IMG/VR virus record: IMGVR_UViG_3300048778_000140
Coordinates: 1 to 62,148 of that record
DNA: 62,148 bases
DNA from: a virus
Strand: one strand, 5' to 3'
The notes under the pieces were generated by a model. It had not been told where the DNA came from. It worked only from the letters and a program-made list of their open reading frames with translations, and did no database searches. Both the position numbers and the translations under genes were made by a program. Below are positions 26,201-34,080 of this stretch, piece after piece; within the stretch, counting starts at the first letter, position 1, and every line of letters starts with the position of its first letter.

Positions 26201-29200
26201 CGCCCTCCATTTTCAATAGCAACGCGCATCAAATTGGCATTAGCTCTTGGGGTATCAGTAGGATGAGAGAACTTCGACACAATAAGGTCTCCATCCAGAG
26301 CGATTCCGGTCTTTCCGTCCGGGCTCATAAAGGTTTTCATTCCTTTATACTCTTCTGGAGAGTAGACAGAAAGCTGCTGATCCGCTCCGGAGGACTCGTG
26401 CGCTTTCTTGACTTGGGAAATAGCAGAGTGGAACTTCTCCGCCGACGTTGGCACTATGCCATAGTCACGGAAAACTTTGACAGGTTCGAAGGATTTGACT
26501 ACGTTTTGGGCTCTGTACCCGGAGAAGCCTTTTTGCTGAAGCAGCTTTTCGAGGTTATATTCAATCGGATCGCCATTTTTGCGAGTTAATTTGCGGGCCT
26601 GGTCTACAAGACTGAGCGGGTCTTTCGCCCTGTCGTAGATTTTGTTGTAGTCAAGGTTCGCAAAATACTTCTTGGAGTTTCCCTGGACAGCGGGTTCTCT
26701 GTAGGATTCTTCTCCGAAGTACGTTCCTGGAACCTGTAAACGATCCCGTTCGGCCCCGCGCACACCTGTTCCTGCCAACTCCGGGTTGGTTTCCGTGAAG
26801 TCTGGTTTTCTGCTCCAATGGTAGACGCGGCGAAGGTCCTTGTTTTCGTCCAGTTCCCGGACGCGGGAAGCTAGACCTTGCTGTTTTCCTTTAGTAGGCT
26901 CAAATCGAACTTCAGCCTGAGTGCCCTCAGATTCTGCTGCTTTGGTAGCTTCTTCGTGGGTTGGGAAAGAATCTAGGAGATGGCCTTCCCCGTCGTAGAC
27001 GTACCATTCTCCTTCAGCACCTTGGCCAGCCCCGCCTTCCCCTCCTTCTTCCAGGCGTCGTACACTTCCAGCGCCCGTTCCTTGCTCGGCCAACCCACTT
27101 GCTCTTGCTTCTGCTGCTTGTCTTTCGGCATAAATGTCCTCCACGTGTTGTCTTGCAATTTCGTTGATGCGGGCAAATTTCTCCCGCGCTTGGGGTCCGT
27201 GCTTGGCTTCAAGTTCCTTGAAATACTCATCTAGGAAATTGATTCTCTCTGTTTTTGATGCGCCCGTGTCCACGCCCGCCTGATATTTAGCAGCGGTCTC
27301 GGCCACACGAACAACCGGGTTTTGGTCATAATCCAGCGAATCAAAATATGAATGAGTCACTGTTGGTATTATACCATGTAAACGGTCCCAGGGGGAACCC
27401 GGTTCCACTTTAATTTCTCCGCTTGGAAGCCTTGTGGCCCCGTCTAGGAGGTTGTATACCTCCCCGTTTTGGGAGAGCCATCTTTGCTCGGCGTGTTGAG
27501 CTTCTTCTTGTGCAACTAGAATTGAAAACTCAGGATTCTCCCCCGGGGTTTTGAGGACAGATGTAGGTCCGGCGAGTTGACGGGCCTTGGAAATCAACTG
27601 TCCGATTGAACTCTCTGGATTGAAACGACTTAGGAGGATGTCCGCTTCCCTCGGAGAGTAGTTTACGCCCGTGCCCGGAGCTTGAGCAATCGTTTGAAAG
27701 TCGCCGTAATCTTCTGGACTGAGCCAAACAACAGGCCGACCATCTGAGCCTACACGCACTTCTCCCGAAGAGGTAGTAGCAACGGACTTGGTTCCTGCTC
27801 TCGGCGGGGCTTCGTTGTCGGCTAGAGGGGTTCCCAGCGGGGCCGGTATGGGCTGGTACTCTCCACCACCTTGGGCTTCAACCAAAACGTTATGTAGTAC
27901 CCGCGCCTTTTCCGGGTCGGTTTCTGTCGCTATACGGGTTTGGCATTCGGCGAGGCGCTCGGTATTGAAGGCTTTATCCTCTTTGGACAAACCGAGAACT
28001 GGGTGTGCTTTTCGGAGACCTAGCAGGTCGAAGGCTGTGTTGTACTTGTTGACAGCGTCCTGCTCAGCGACCGCGTGGGCGGCCTCCCTGTCCTTGTTGA
28101 CTCTCTCTATTGCCAACCAGCGGTCGGACAGCCTGGGAACGTCTGTGGAGCCTAGCAGGGGGTTAAACAACTCGCCCGCCGAGCGCAAAGCGTGCGGGGC
28201 CCCCAAAGCTCCCATAGCCCCGGAGGCGAACATTTCTGTTCCATATTCCCAAGCGTGATCGGCGTCCCCTTCTTTCAGGGCGTCGAAGAACCGGGGCGAC
28301 ATCTGAGCCGCTGTTTCCAACTGTTGGTAGGTGAATCCCCAGTTCATCACAGTGTTCGCCGTGTCGGCGGCCTTGGTCAGGGCCCCAAAAGACACATCGG
28401 GCGCTGCTTTGTGCAGAATCTGGAAGGCTCCTCTTTGGAGAAGGTTTCCTCCCAGAAGGTCCTTGGTCACGTCCAGTTTTTTATCGGACAGTATGGCAGT
28501 TGCTTTTTTCCAATTGTCTACGTTGTACCCGGCGTCACGAACCGCGTCAGCCAGGGGGAGGAAACCGGACTTGGCTTTGGCTACCGTATCGCCCGTATCC
28601 GACAGAGCCTTCAGTTCGTCGGTGGAAAACCCGGGCATCTTTGTGTTCGCCGTGGCGATAGCAGACCTTTCCGCTTCGGAAAGTGTTCCTTCCTTTAGGG
28701 CAGTCCTCTGTGCTTCGCTCAAGCCTACTTCAGACAGGTTCTTCTGAAGTTCTTCCGAGGCTAGTTCTGCGTCCCTGTTGATGGGGAAGGTTAGAGCCCG
28801 GGCTCGTTCCAACAAACCCAGGTCGTGTCCGCCCGCTTTCAGGGCACCAGAGATGACCGGCTCAATATCGGGCATACTCTTGGCGGTCTTCAGCGCGATT
28901 TTTGACGCACTTATGGCGTCGGCGATCTGAGCGGCGGTAAATTCCCCAGACTCTTTGAGCGCAGTTTCGCCCGCTCCGGCGATAAATCCTCCGGAGCCGA
29001 AAGTTGCGGCAGCTAGAGCCAGCGAAAGTGGACTCGTGAGACCCGCCGCGATGTGCTCCACACCGCGCCCAAACCCGCCCATTCCCAAATCTTCGGGAAG
29101 ACCAAAGACAGAGGAGTCGAGCAGGGGGGTGTTCGCCCAATCCCAAGCGCGAGAGTACCAGCTTTGACTTGGGTCTTGGTACAAGTGCTGAGGAGGAGTG

Positions 29201-29391
29201 GCGGGGCCAACAGATTGTTGTCCATTACCCGGACTAGAAGCGGAAGAACCCCCAAATAATAGGCCAAACGCAGAAGACCCAGAACCCCCAACAGCCGGGG
29301 CCGCTGCGCCAACGGCGGCCTCTCCTGTCGAAGGAGTCTGGGTTTCTTTGTTTTCCGAAGAGAAAAGCAGGGAGTAAGCTGAATCGGGCAT
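20260..29391 (-). CDS. Giant polyvalent protein, 3,043 aa (ejected internal protein)
   Basis: One uninterrupted 9.1-kb frame. The central part has an ADP-ribosyltransferase-like segment (VYHWSRKPDF, then VPGTYFGE). A helical domain with TNDTWMAVFGDHD and QAQAAIWC follows. Next is a polyvalent domain with EPNVVGHVRF, LHLEELQSDWHQKGR and FFKRMIRYAAENGYDGISW. The last third is helical (LSPFHMVQIGLRGV, then GGINWRAMGRS), matching large-polyvalent-domain C-termini such as LPD38. Domains are joined by linkers with LFSRE, LFSKE and LASRE, three of which abut a 15-bp repeat copy. Polyvalent proteins are thought to be injected with the genome and counter host defences. Individual activities are not established from sequence. 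Confidence 0.8.
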   Translation of the reverse strand: MPDSAYSLLFSSENKETQTPSTGEAAVGAAAPAVGGSGSSAFGLLFGGSSASSPGNGQQSVGPATPPQHLYQDPSQSWYSRAWDWANTPLLDSSVFGLPEDLGMGGFGRGVEHIAAGLTSPLSLALAAATFGSGGFIAGAGETALKESGEFTAAQIADAISASKIALKTAKSMPDIEPVISGALKAGGHDLGLLERARALTFPINRDAELASEELQKNLSEVGLSEAQRTALKEGTLSEAERSAIATANTKMPGFSTDELKALSDTGDTVAKAKSGFLPLADAVRDAGYNVDNWKKATAILSDKKLDVTKDLLGGNLLQRGAFQILHKAAPDVSFGALTKAADTANTVMNWGFTYQQLETAAQMSPRFFDALKEGDADHAWEYGTEMFASGAMGALGAPHALRSAGELFNPLLGSTDVPRLSDRWLAIERVNKDREAAHAVAEQDAVNKYNTAFDLLGLRKAHPVLGLSKEDKAFNTERLAECQTRIATETDPEKARVLHNVLVEAQGGGEYQPIPAPLGTPLADNEAPPRAGTKSVATTSSGEVRVGSDGRPVVWLSPEDYGDFQTIAQAPGTGVNYSPREADILLSRFNPESSIGQLISKARQLAGPTSVLKTPGENPEFSILVAQEEAQHAEQRWLSQNGEVYNLLDGATRLPSGEIKVEPGSPWDRLHGIIPTVTHSYFDSLDYDQNPVVRVAETAAKYQAGVDTGASKTERINFLDEYFKELEAKHGPQAREKFARINEIARQHVEDIYAERQAAEARASGLAEQGTGAGSVRRLEEGGEGGAGQGAEGEWYVYDGEGHLLDSFPTHEEATKAAESEGTQAEVRFEPTKGKQQGLASRVRELDENKDLRRVYHWSRKPDFTETNPELAGTGVRGAERDRLQVPGTYFGEESYREPAVQGNSKKYFANLDYNKIYDRAKDPLSLVDQARKLTRKNGDPIEYNLEKLLQQKGFSGYRAQNVVKSFEPVKVFRDYGIVPTSAEKFHSAISQVKKAHESSGADQQLSVYSPEEYKGMKTFMSPDGKTGIALDGDLIVSKFSHPTDTPRANANLMRVAIENGGRRSDGFDTYLPAINAREGMKVVARLPWNDAYAPEGWNYDKMKQYNGGHPDVVFMAYDPTYKGPYEPGQGVRVDSYQGGEAVQKAALRGEPISPLSGLASREKPAEWEDIKSHLTPEEVQKHDTPEKQNLLTAAFNSMPDHEEWTAAIRAGKAGQLWYERSTRAFDALIDSGIPWLGKADKDKFLNFTAALSPVQPVQANLRMALNLWAKWDKAGRPQDVTWKDGKVASKNASLYRVLAGRGETQGVDLPARMGNAIHALQGEPLSGPKVSSFTKNLGKDSSRVTNDTWMAVFGDHDPNRINKPAVYDAMSAKVREAAKAEGVEPRQAQAAIWCFIKSLAELSGWGNDRWIPPQEIIKQGLLTPELVAQHSADFADMLKTNPEIRGVIKKLGGDLNALDTKLETYVPRKPSTGEAAGSSPELLNAAGRLEAARRDSRIASHLARKSGASLFDTEFGPDNGLFSKEKDNRAPVWYLKSNQLVDSRMQGPMPADTVLKMLENNGVKPDELKYTGLSDFLREKGSAPVRPEEVKDYLAANNLQVQEVTKQENTPPPDRISRQLYGRDYGGLSEDQREVVDSAVNRWDAGEKFDPAKFGTYTLPGAEPGSYRELLMTLPNYGQSKNVFDYNEDFRSAHWDEPNVVGHVRFNDRTGPNGEKLLHLEELQSDWHQKGRTQGYNLDPARIESLRKEASDLRERLKDPVTDEELANYFKPGNIVNSYGGKDKVISFHPADPNGKGWDRVWSVKVHAIDPETGELDPREYDRTHSTRPDAGDVHPELQARLNEISKETVHSGVPDAPFKKTDEWTGLFFKRMIRYAAENGYDGISWTPGVEHFNRWGSERFDWEKTEDGKWTVAGTYQHGGNAGGVDLEGEATRRGLLNKSGGQVKSQADLRAIVHRVLHIAGREKVDAVTKKLWDRMQTEPTGASMPRKEGFESYYDQITPQVANKLGKQFGAKVGETKIKVSDGSKTRIYEGPTLSTADLDKIASEAEGTQLEGQARAVAYEVRYSRIPFAEAVRDFGSEAYAEKIGGKLNIQKEVKTSAVPYFPITDSMRESVLHQGQPLFSRESPDNGHLPPNIDDMIQNNVFKDKPKEYRDLVMSVHRKAATTAPDPQMKSAMDFIRNEHDRSFEIGSTNDILQHYIDDYFQRTWDNSNPEGRVISSDAKNGKFATNVTMARRRVYDSTLTGLLKSPKQLKFDIVNNMARGRAEIIKAAANRQFIRSLRDDFSRGSDGRPAVVLAGSGRVVTGQDGEDPKTFISPDRVQKINIAQSNIDEMKKTGYFDRFLADGTIKDITPHVHPDNIGMAIDRLEKQALSKNAQYDEMGNNKLRTDLMYLKSMLANKDYSGLREFNGAQKPVYAWDPQDYVTLDHNAMRGWNFVTNDSAGHGILVDADIKAHPEFAQYLKNRLGLEESGIAKNPIGKALLGAGSAAKHVLLSLSPFHMVQIGLRGVMTGINPFTLHGPDLLDGAKIDPSNPHSETKLLAMVRQGYTTGTDFRGQQQMSEGLSTGGDALRRIPGIGNTIANSMNWYQDFLFKRYIPAMKATAGEHLFDQYRASHPEWSNDRVAKAAALHANESFGGINWRAMGRSTTTQDWGRLMLLAPDWLESEMRSGARLFNREEGNIGRKQVVMMTLGMWGIARVLNTLSTGSPHLEAPFGLAVKNKEGKEIIFGMRTLPTDLLHAATDPVGFIKGRLSPTIHAGQELLTQRDSFGRKLGPEDLWADVFHNMMPIPGQAIGQAVTGTGPQVGTVGQVWKAGGGTAQVYATPAQKMAAELAANHNEDGPIDKAQMDRHRRIMDLEDQVRSGETSWPELVKLAYNTDQLKESELKKIQLNLTKTKGMDSTMASLYTRASRLPAAEFFKLFDTMNNSEKTALIPLTQSVMKRYTAKAMKDMTPSERAKDPVLQRILNMMHPGGIPQASAAPAPVIPPAVQQEAAHLNAGVQQYLHTATHPITGHQVASNDGHNWVDRQTGEPING

Positions 29392-29403
29392 GTTGTCCTA
29401 TAT

Positions 29404-31224
29404 TTACCGAGAGGCGCTGGTTGTTACGTTCGAAGAATTCAAATTGGGATAGGGAGACATTACGCGGCCATCGGTTGGGCGGGGGGCAACAGTGATCCCC
29501 TTCTCCTGCGCCTGTTGAATTACTTTCCGAAGAGCAGCTTCTCGGGACATGGGGGTCTTAGCTATCAATTGATCGGCGGCTTCCGTGGCTCTTATCCAAG
29601 GCATCGGAGTTTTGGAATCCCGCAGCGCGGCTTGTTGGTCCTCTGGTTTGAGATTAGAAGACGTGATATACCTGTAAGCGTCCGGGGTTCCTGGCTGAAT
29701 TTTATCATCCTGTTGCATCTTACCCAAGAGCAGGGATGAAGGCGCATCGGGCGGAGGTGGCGGGTTAACTATGTCTTCTTTCTTCTTCTTGGTTCCGGGA
29801 TGTAGCTCGTGGTACTTGTCCACGACAGCTTTCCAACCGTCGTCCATTTGCGTCTGAAGAGCTTTGTAATTTGGGTCTGTTGGTTGCAATTCTTTCTGTT
29901 GCTTCAAAAGCTCGTCGTTCTGTGCCTTAGTTAGGTCGAACAAGTCCTTGTATTCCCTCTCCCCCTGCTCTCTGCTTGCGTTAGTATTCGCACGGTTCAT
30001 ATTTTGTTGCGCTCTAAATTGATTTCCCAACCCAATAACTCGGTCAAGAGACATGTTGACAGTGCCTTCGGGATTCGGGAACACCGTTTCTCCCGCGAGT
30101 TTGTTTACCTGCGCCTTGTCCATAGGGAACAACTTAGTCATAGAATCTACCGGAACGTCGTAAATTCGAACGTTGGTATTCGCGGTCTTGTCCATTGGCT
30201 TGCCCGTGGTTTGATCCGTCCAAGCGTTTTGGTCTGGGTCCCATTTCTCTTGGTCCCCAGTAATCGTGTCCACGAAAATGCGATGTGAGTTTTGTTCTGT
30301 CGGATCATTATCCGGGTGTAGCGCAGCCCCTTTAGTCTCCACGACTTTGTCTCGAAGAGCATAGAAATTCATAATCGGGGGCAAGTCTTTAGGGTCTTGG
30401 GCCCCCCGCGCCTCTAGCGTGTCCATTATGACTCTTGTCGAATCATTGATCTTGTCAATACGACCCTGATCCTCAAAGTCCATTGTGTGCTGGGACTCTA
30501 TGATGTTGTGCTGATACATTTTTATTTGGGCTTGTGACACCAGCTTTTGTTGGTAAGCAGTATCAGCCTTCTGTGCATCTTCAGTCGCCTGCCGCTGGTT
30601 CTGCCATTGTTCTTGTGCTTGGTCGTGGGCCCGCGCTCTTGCTTTGTCTTGCATTTCGGTTGCGGCGTTCCAGCCCATACCAGCACCAGCAACACCGTGC
30701 CCCGCTCCGGAGGCGGCCCCGGCCAAAACCCCGGCCAGGAGATTGCGGAAGAAGAAGCCAGGAGAGTTTTGTTTTGGCTGATTGACCGGAGCCCCTGTAG
30801 GATTTCCATCCGCGTCTACCGGCTGAACATATTGGTCGCTCTTGCCTTCGATGGCTTGCATGATCTTTGAATGAAGAAAACCGTGCTGCACGACGGGGTC
30901 CGATAGAGTGGTATGAAACGGCTTTCCAACATCGGACATCGGCACAAACCCGACGGTCTTCCGAACAGCAGGAGCCGCCCCCTCAGCAGGGGTTCCGCCT
31001 GCCCTCGAAGCGGGGGCCGTCGTGGTTTGAGCCGGAGCTTGAGTAGGCGCAGGAGTTCCCGGGGTCGTGTTCGCCGCCGCAGCGGGGGGAACAGAAGACA
31101 CGGTAGGCGGCACCTGGGCTGCTGCGGCGTCCCCGTTAGGCGACGGGGAAAAGCCCGACATATTGGAAGTTGCTGCGGGGGAGGGGGTTGCCATTGCGTT
31201 TGGGGAGTCGGTTGGTCCTGGCAT
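29404..31224 (-). CDS. Internal virion / ejection protein, 606 aa
   Basis: The N-terminal 110 residues are Pro/Ala/Thr rich and disordered. A Gly/Ala segment (LLAGVLAGAASGAGHGVAG) at about 160-180 could be membrane active. The remaining chain is Gln/Asp-rich helix (AQEQWQNQRQATED, then LLKQQKELQP). It lies directly upstream of the giant polyvalent gene, the usual place of ejection proteins in podovirus-like genomes. No enzymatic motif is seen. Confidence 0.5.
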   Translation of the reverse strand: MPGPTDSPNAMATPSPAATSNMSGFSPSPNGDAAAAQVPPTVSSVPPAAAANTTPGTPAPTQAPAQTTTAPASRAGGTPAEGAAPAVRKTVGFVPMSDVGKPFHTTLSDPVVQHGFLHSKIMQAIEGKSDQYVQPVDADGNPTGAPVNQPKQNSPGFFFRNLLAGVLAGAASGAGHGVAGAGMGWNAATEMQDKARARAHDQAQEQWQNQRQATEDAQKADTAYQQKLVSQAQIKMYQHNIIESQHTMDFEDQGRIDKINDSTRVIMDTLEARGAQDPKDLPPIMNFYALRDKVVETKGAALHPDNDPTEQNSHRIFVDTITGDQEKWDPDQNAWTDQTTGKPMDKTANTNVRIYDVPVDSMTKLFPMDKAQVNKLAGETVFPNPEGTVNMSLDRVIGLGNQFRAQQNMNRANTNASREQGEREYKDLFDLTKAQNDELLKQQKELQPTDPNYKALQTQMDDGWKAVVDKYHELHPGTKKKKEDIVNPPPPPDAPSSLLLGKMQQDDKIQPGTPDAYRYITSSNLKPEDQQAALRDSKTPMPWIRATEAADQLIAKTPMSREAALRKVIQQAQEKGITVAPRPTDGRVMSPYPNLNSSNVTTSASR

Positions 31225-31619
31225 TATTTGTTCTCCAAGAAGTAGCTAAGTGGTGTGGTCCGGGAAATGGACGTGTCTTTCAGGGCCCTCTTCAGGAACT
31301 TCAAAATCTGATCTTGTCCAAGTTTTTCATTGAATCCCAAGACCCTCATAAGGTTTTCGAGTTTGTCGTCCTTTTTAATACCGGCGCGAGACTCCCCTTT
31401 GATCTTGATCTCCAGGTCAAAGCAAGAAGCACGATACCCGGCGAGCCACGACGTAAACAACCTCATGCCTTTTTCATCTATCGAGTTTTTGCCCGGGCGA
31501 CTGAAGTTCAAGACTCCAATTGGATTACGAGCCTGGTAGAGGTCTCCATCGGGGTTTGTGGTTGCCCCTTTGAGGTGCGCCAAAGCATCAACTAGGGCTT
31601 CTACGCGATTAACGGACAT
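31224..31619 (-). CDS. Hypothetical virion-region protein, 131 aa
   Basis: Helical protein whose C-terminal TSISRTTPL is coded by a repeat copy (31258-31272). Its stop overlaps the start of the 606-aa gene. No family is recognised. Confidence 0.55.
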   Translation of the reverse strand: MSVNRVEALVDALAHLKGATTNPDGDLYQARNPIGVLNFSRPGKNSIDEKGMRLFTSWLAGYRASCFDLEIKIKGESRAGIKKDDKLENLMRVLGFNEKLGQDQILKFLKRALKDTSISRTTPLSYFLENK

Positions 31620-31673
31620 GGCGTACCTTCTCTCTGTGCTTTTGCTTTTGCGAGTAAGTATTCAAACATCAGG

Positions 31674-32387
31674 CTATCCTCCCGACATCACTTTAGCGGC
31701 CCCGCCCATAGCTCCGGTAGCCAGACCCATGATGTTGTTCATCTCTTCTTGGTTGGCAGCCTGAACGGCGTTGGCCTCGGAGTTGGCGGAGTTGCTCATG
31801 CCCGTGGCGGCGTTGGCCATACCCGTAGCGTTTTGCTGACCGGCCACACTTAGTTCTCCGGATAAGGCGTTGTTGTAGTTCTGATAGCCTTGGTTGTAGC
31901 TGGCTTGCAGGTTTTGGGTCAGGCCGGATTGGGTTTCGTTTGCGGCGGCGGTTGCGAGGGTGGCCGCTTGCTGCGAAGCTACGCCGGAGGGCAGCATGGA
32001 GTTTCCTCCACCTTGGGCGGCTTGGTTTTCTTGCAGAGTCTTTTTCGCCGAGGCGTACTGCTGTCCAGTATTCTGAATCACCGAGGAGTTCAGGGTGTTC
32101 ATTTCCTGCGTGTTGTAGCCCTGCTGGTTCGAACCCGCAGCGATTACAGAAGCGAACGTCGTGTTCAAAGACCCCAGGATGCTTTGGTTCGCCGCAAACT
32201 GTGTGTTTACGTCGTCAAGATAAGTCTTTTGCGCGGCAAGCTCGGCGTCCTGAGCTTGTGTTTGGGCTGCCGAAGCACCTTTCAGGAGAGCAAAGGGGCC
32301 CGTCCGGGTAATGGACTTTTCATAGAGCAGGATATAGCGGGATTGGCGCTCGCTCCAAACATAGACTGCTTTTGTAGTGACCTTCAT
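31674..32387 (-). CDS. Ala/Gln/Asn-rich helical virion protein, 237 aa
   Basis: The low-complexity helical composition (AQTQAQDAELAAQKTYLDD, then SNSANSEANAVQAANQEE) with a Gly-rich end (GLATGAMGGAAKVMSGG) is typical of internal core or ejection proteins. A repeat copy (32302-32316) writes SITRTG near the N-terminus. It lies between a GNAT-like gene and the other ejection genes. Confidence 0.5.
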   Translation of the reverse strand: MKVTTKAVYVWSERQSRYILLYEKSITRTGPFALLKGASAAQTQAQDAELAAQKTYLDDVNTQFAANQSILGSLNTTFASVIAAGSNQQGYNTQEMNTLNSSVIQNTGQQYASAKKTLQENQAAQGGGNSMLPSGVASQQAATLATAAANETQSGLTQNLQASYNQGYQNYNNALSGELSVAGQQNATGMANAATGMSNSANSEANAVQAANQEEMNNIMGLATGAMGGAAKVMSGG

Positions 32388-32798
32388 TTAGCCCTCTAAT
32401 TCTCTGATCTTAACGCGGTAAACGGACCAAGGCAGCTTCTCAAAGACTTCCTGGTTCGTTGTCATGTGGTTCGTTCCGTCCTGTGTCCCCAGGAAATAAA
32501 TCTCACCCACGCCCTTGAGGTGGGCTTGCGTAACCGTCTCCTGAAATAATTCTTTCATCGCGGTTGCAATTTGAAGCTTGGTGGCTCCCGGGCGGGCGGC
32601 GAAGCTGTCCATTATGAACGCTTGCTGAATCGGTTGGTAGGCCAAGGCCCCGTCTTTGTCGTAGGCGCAGAGCACGAACGTAGACGGGTATTTGACAACC
32701 TCCGGGTCGAACTCGTTGTCCGGGGTCTCCAGGGACCAGTCTACAAATTTCTTCGTATCGTCAGGTTTTGCAGGCCGCACGAAAACAAGATTGTGCAT
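32388..32798 (-). CDS. GNAT-like acetyltransferase fold, 136 aa
   Basis: The start at 32798 (MHNLVFVRPAKPDD) follows AGGAGAAAC. The layout of an opening strand, a long helix from residue 13, then FVLCAYDKDG and a helix beginning AIATAMKELFQE agrees with phage GNAT-like proteins found among podovirus tail and ejection genes. The acetyl-CoA loop is not clearly seen, so activity is doubtful. Confidence 0.45.
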   Translation of the reverse strand: MHNLVFVRPAKPDDTKKFVDWSLETPDNEFDPEVVKYPSTFVLCAYDKDGALAYQPIQQAFIMDSFAARPGATKLQIATAMKELFQETVTQAHLKGVGEIYFLGTQDGTNHMTTNQEVFEKLPWSVYRVKIRELEG

Positions 32799-32812
32799 TG
32801 TTTCTCCTTTAA

Positions 32813-33199
32813 CTATTTCCAAAAATGCCCTACGGCGTACATTATGGCGGCTAAGAACAAGGGCCAAAACTTTTCCAGCAAGCTCTTCTCACCGGACGAA
32901 GAGTCACGACTTGCCCGCAGGTCGTCTATCTCCTCGCAAAGCCGCTGATGCTCCCGGTCGTACACCTCTCGCTTGACAAAGTCCGCCCGGTCTTCGGCGA
33001 GTTGTTCCTTTGTCCTGTTTAGGTGTACCAAGTGAATATCAGTTGCTGCCTTCGCCAAATCAAGAGCTTTGGCTTCCAGCCGATGGGTCTCCGGGTGCTG
33101 ATCCTGCCACTTCTCAACCACCGCCAGGCGAACAAAGATCGACGGAAGAGCGGCGTGAACCTTCTCGAATTCTTTTGAAAGGTGATCTATGTCGGTCAT
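32813..33199 (-). CDS. Coiled-coil protein with C-terminal membrane helix, 128 aa
   Basis: Residues 35-95 are charged heptad-like helix and residues 107-125 (LLEKFWPLFLAAIMYAVG) form a membrane segment. Its topology suggests a lysis or membrane-anchored factor. The stop of the next gene abuts it. No family is recognised. Confidence 0.5.
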   Translation of the reverse strand: MTDIDHLSKEFEKVHAALPSIFVRLAVVEKWQDQHPETHRLEAKALDLAKAATDIHLVHLNRTKEQLAEDRADFVKREVYDREHQRLCEEIDDLRASRDSSSGEKSLLEKFWPLFLAAIMYAVGHFWK

Positions 33200-33568
33200 C
33201 TACGGCATCCTTGAGAGTAAGATGTTGATGCTGTCGCTTAAACGAGAAAACCCGTCTCGTAGGTCTTCTCGCAAGCCGTATAAAGCGTCGTTGGTCTTGT
33301 CCAGCTTATCGTTGGTCTTTTCCTGCTCGGCTTGAATGTGCGCTAAATGGTTGTCTTTGATTTGGACAAGGTCGCCGCTGGCGGTATCAAGCTTATCCCC
33401 GTATTTTTCAAACTTACGGGCGACAGAATACAGCCGCTGAAGAAATAGCAGGAGCGCAGCCCAGCCCGCAACATACTGCCAGTTTTGAGAGAGCCACACA
33501 CCGGGGTTCCAAGGAGAATTAAACATTTGTCGGCCTAAAGCAAGGGATGAGTCTCTAACGTAGTCCAT
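33200..33568 (-). CDS. Membrane-anchored coiled-coil protein, 122 aa
   Basis: Starts Met-Asp inside a repeat copy. A hydrophobic helix (YVAGWAALLLFL) around residue 35 is followed by a long charged coiled coil (KDNHLAHIQAEQEKTNDKL). It pairs with the mirror-topology protein downstream, as holin/spanin-like partners can. Confidence 0.5.
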   Translation of the reverse strand: MDYVRDSSLALGRQMFNSPWNPGVWLSQNWQYVAGWAALLLFLQRLYSVARKFEKYGDKLDTASGDLVQIKDNHLAHIQAEQEKTNDKLDKTNDALYGLREDLRDGFSRLSDSINILLSRMP

Positions 33569-33577
33569 TATCCGGAC
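33563..33577 (-). repeat. 15-bp repeat holding stop and start codons
   Basis: In the minus-strand sense GTCCGGATAATGGAC overlaps the TAG of the upstream gene, and its ATGGAC is the Met-Asp start at 33568. Confidence 0.9.
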
Positions 33578-34080
33578 TAATTTACTGCAATAATGCTGAA
33601 AGTCCCCCCGGCGGTTGCGGGGTGTGTCACGGTAATCTGCCCGTTGTTGGACTTCCCCGAAATATATACACCCGTCATGGCAGCGGCTGTCGCGTTGGTC
33701 GGGGTGAGCGTTACCGAACTGTTGGAAGTCACCCCCACGATTGTGACTATGTCCGAAGTTGAAGCTGTAGTAGTTAGCGTGCCAGTTAAAGACTTAGCCG
33801 GAGCGAGTGCCGGGGCTAACGTCGGAACAACAGCAGCGGGACTAGCAGTTAAAGCAGCGGCGGGGGTAAGCCTGTACTGCGGAATTTGCCCTCCGGTCTG
33901 ATATTGACGAAGGCCATCAGGCGTTGAAGCCGTGGGCATGATCGGCAAGGGGCAGCGCAGAATCGGGCTCACTCCCGAGGTGGGCAAAGGAGGATGTGGT
34001 AGACTCCGGGGGGGAATTGGTCCTGCCCCCACAGCACCGGAGCGTGGTTCGGAATCGAGTCTGGAGGCTATGCTTGGCAT
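33577..34080 (-). CDS. Virion protein with shared C-terminal beta module, 167 aa
   Basis: A Pro-rich N-terminus leads to a Ser/Thr/Val beta domain ending ITVTHPATAGGTFSIIAV. The same closing module (VVTHPATAAATFDIIV) ends the 171-aa protein at 41421-41936, so both carry a repeated surface or fibre-type fold. It is probably a minor virion or decoration protein. Confidence 0.55.
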   Translation of the reverse strand: MPSIASRLDSEPRSGAVGAGPIPPRSLPHPPLPTSGVSPILRCPLPIMPTASTPDGLRQYQTGGQIPQYRLTPAAALTASPAAVVPTLAPALAPAKSLTGTLTTTASTSDIVTIVGVTSNSSVTLTPTNATAAAMTGVYISGKSNNGQITVTHPATAGGTFSIIAVN

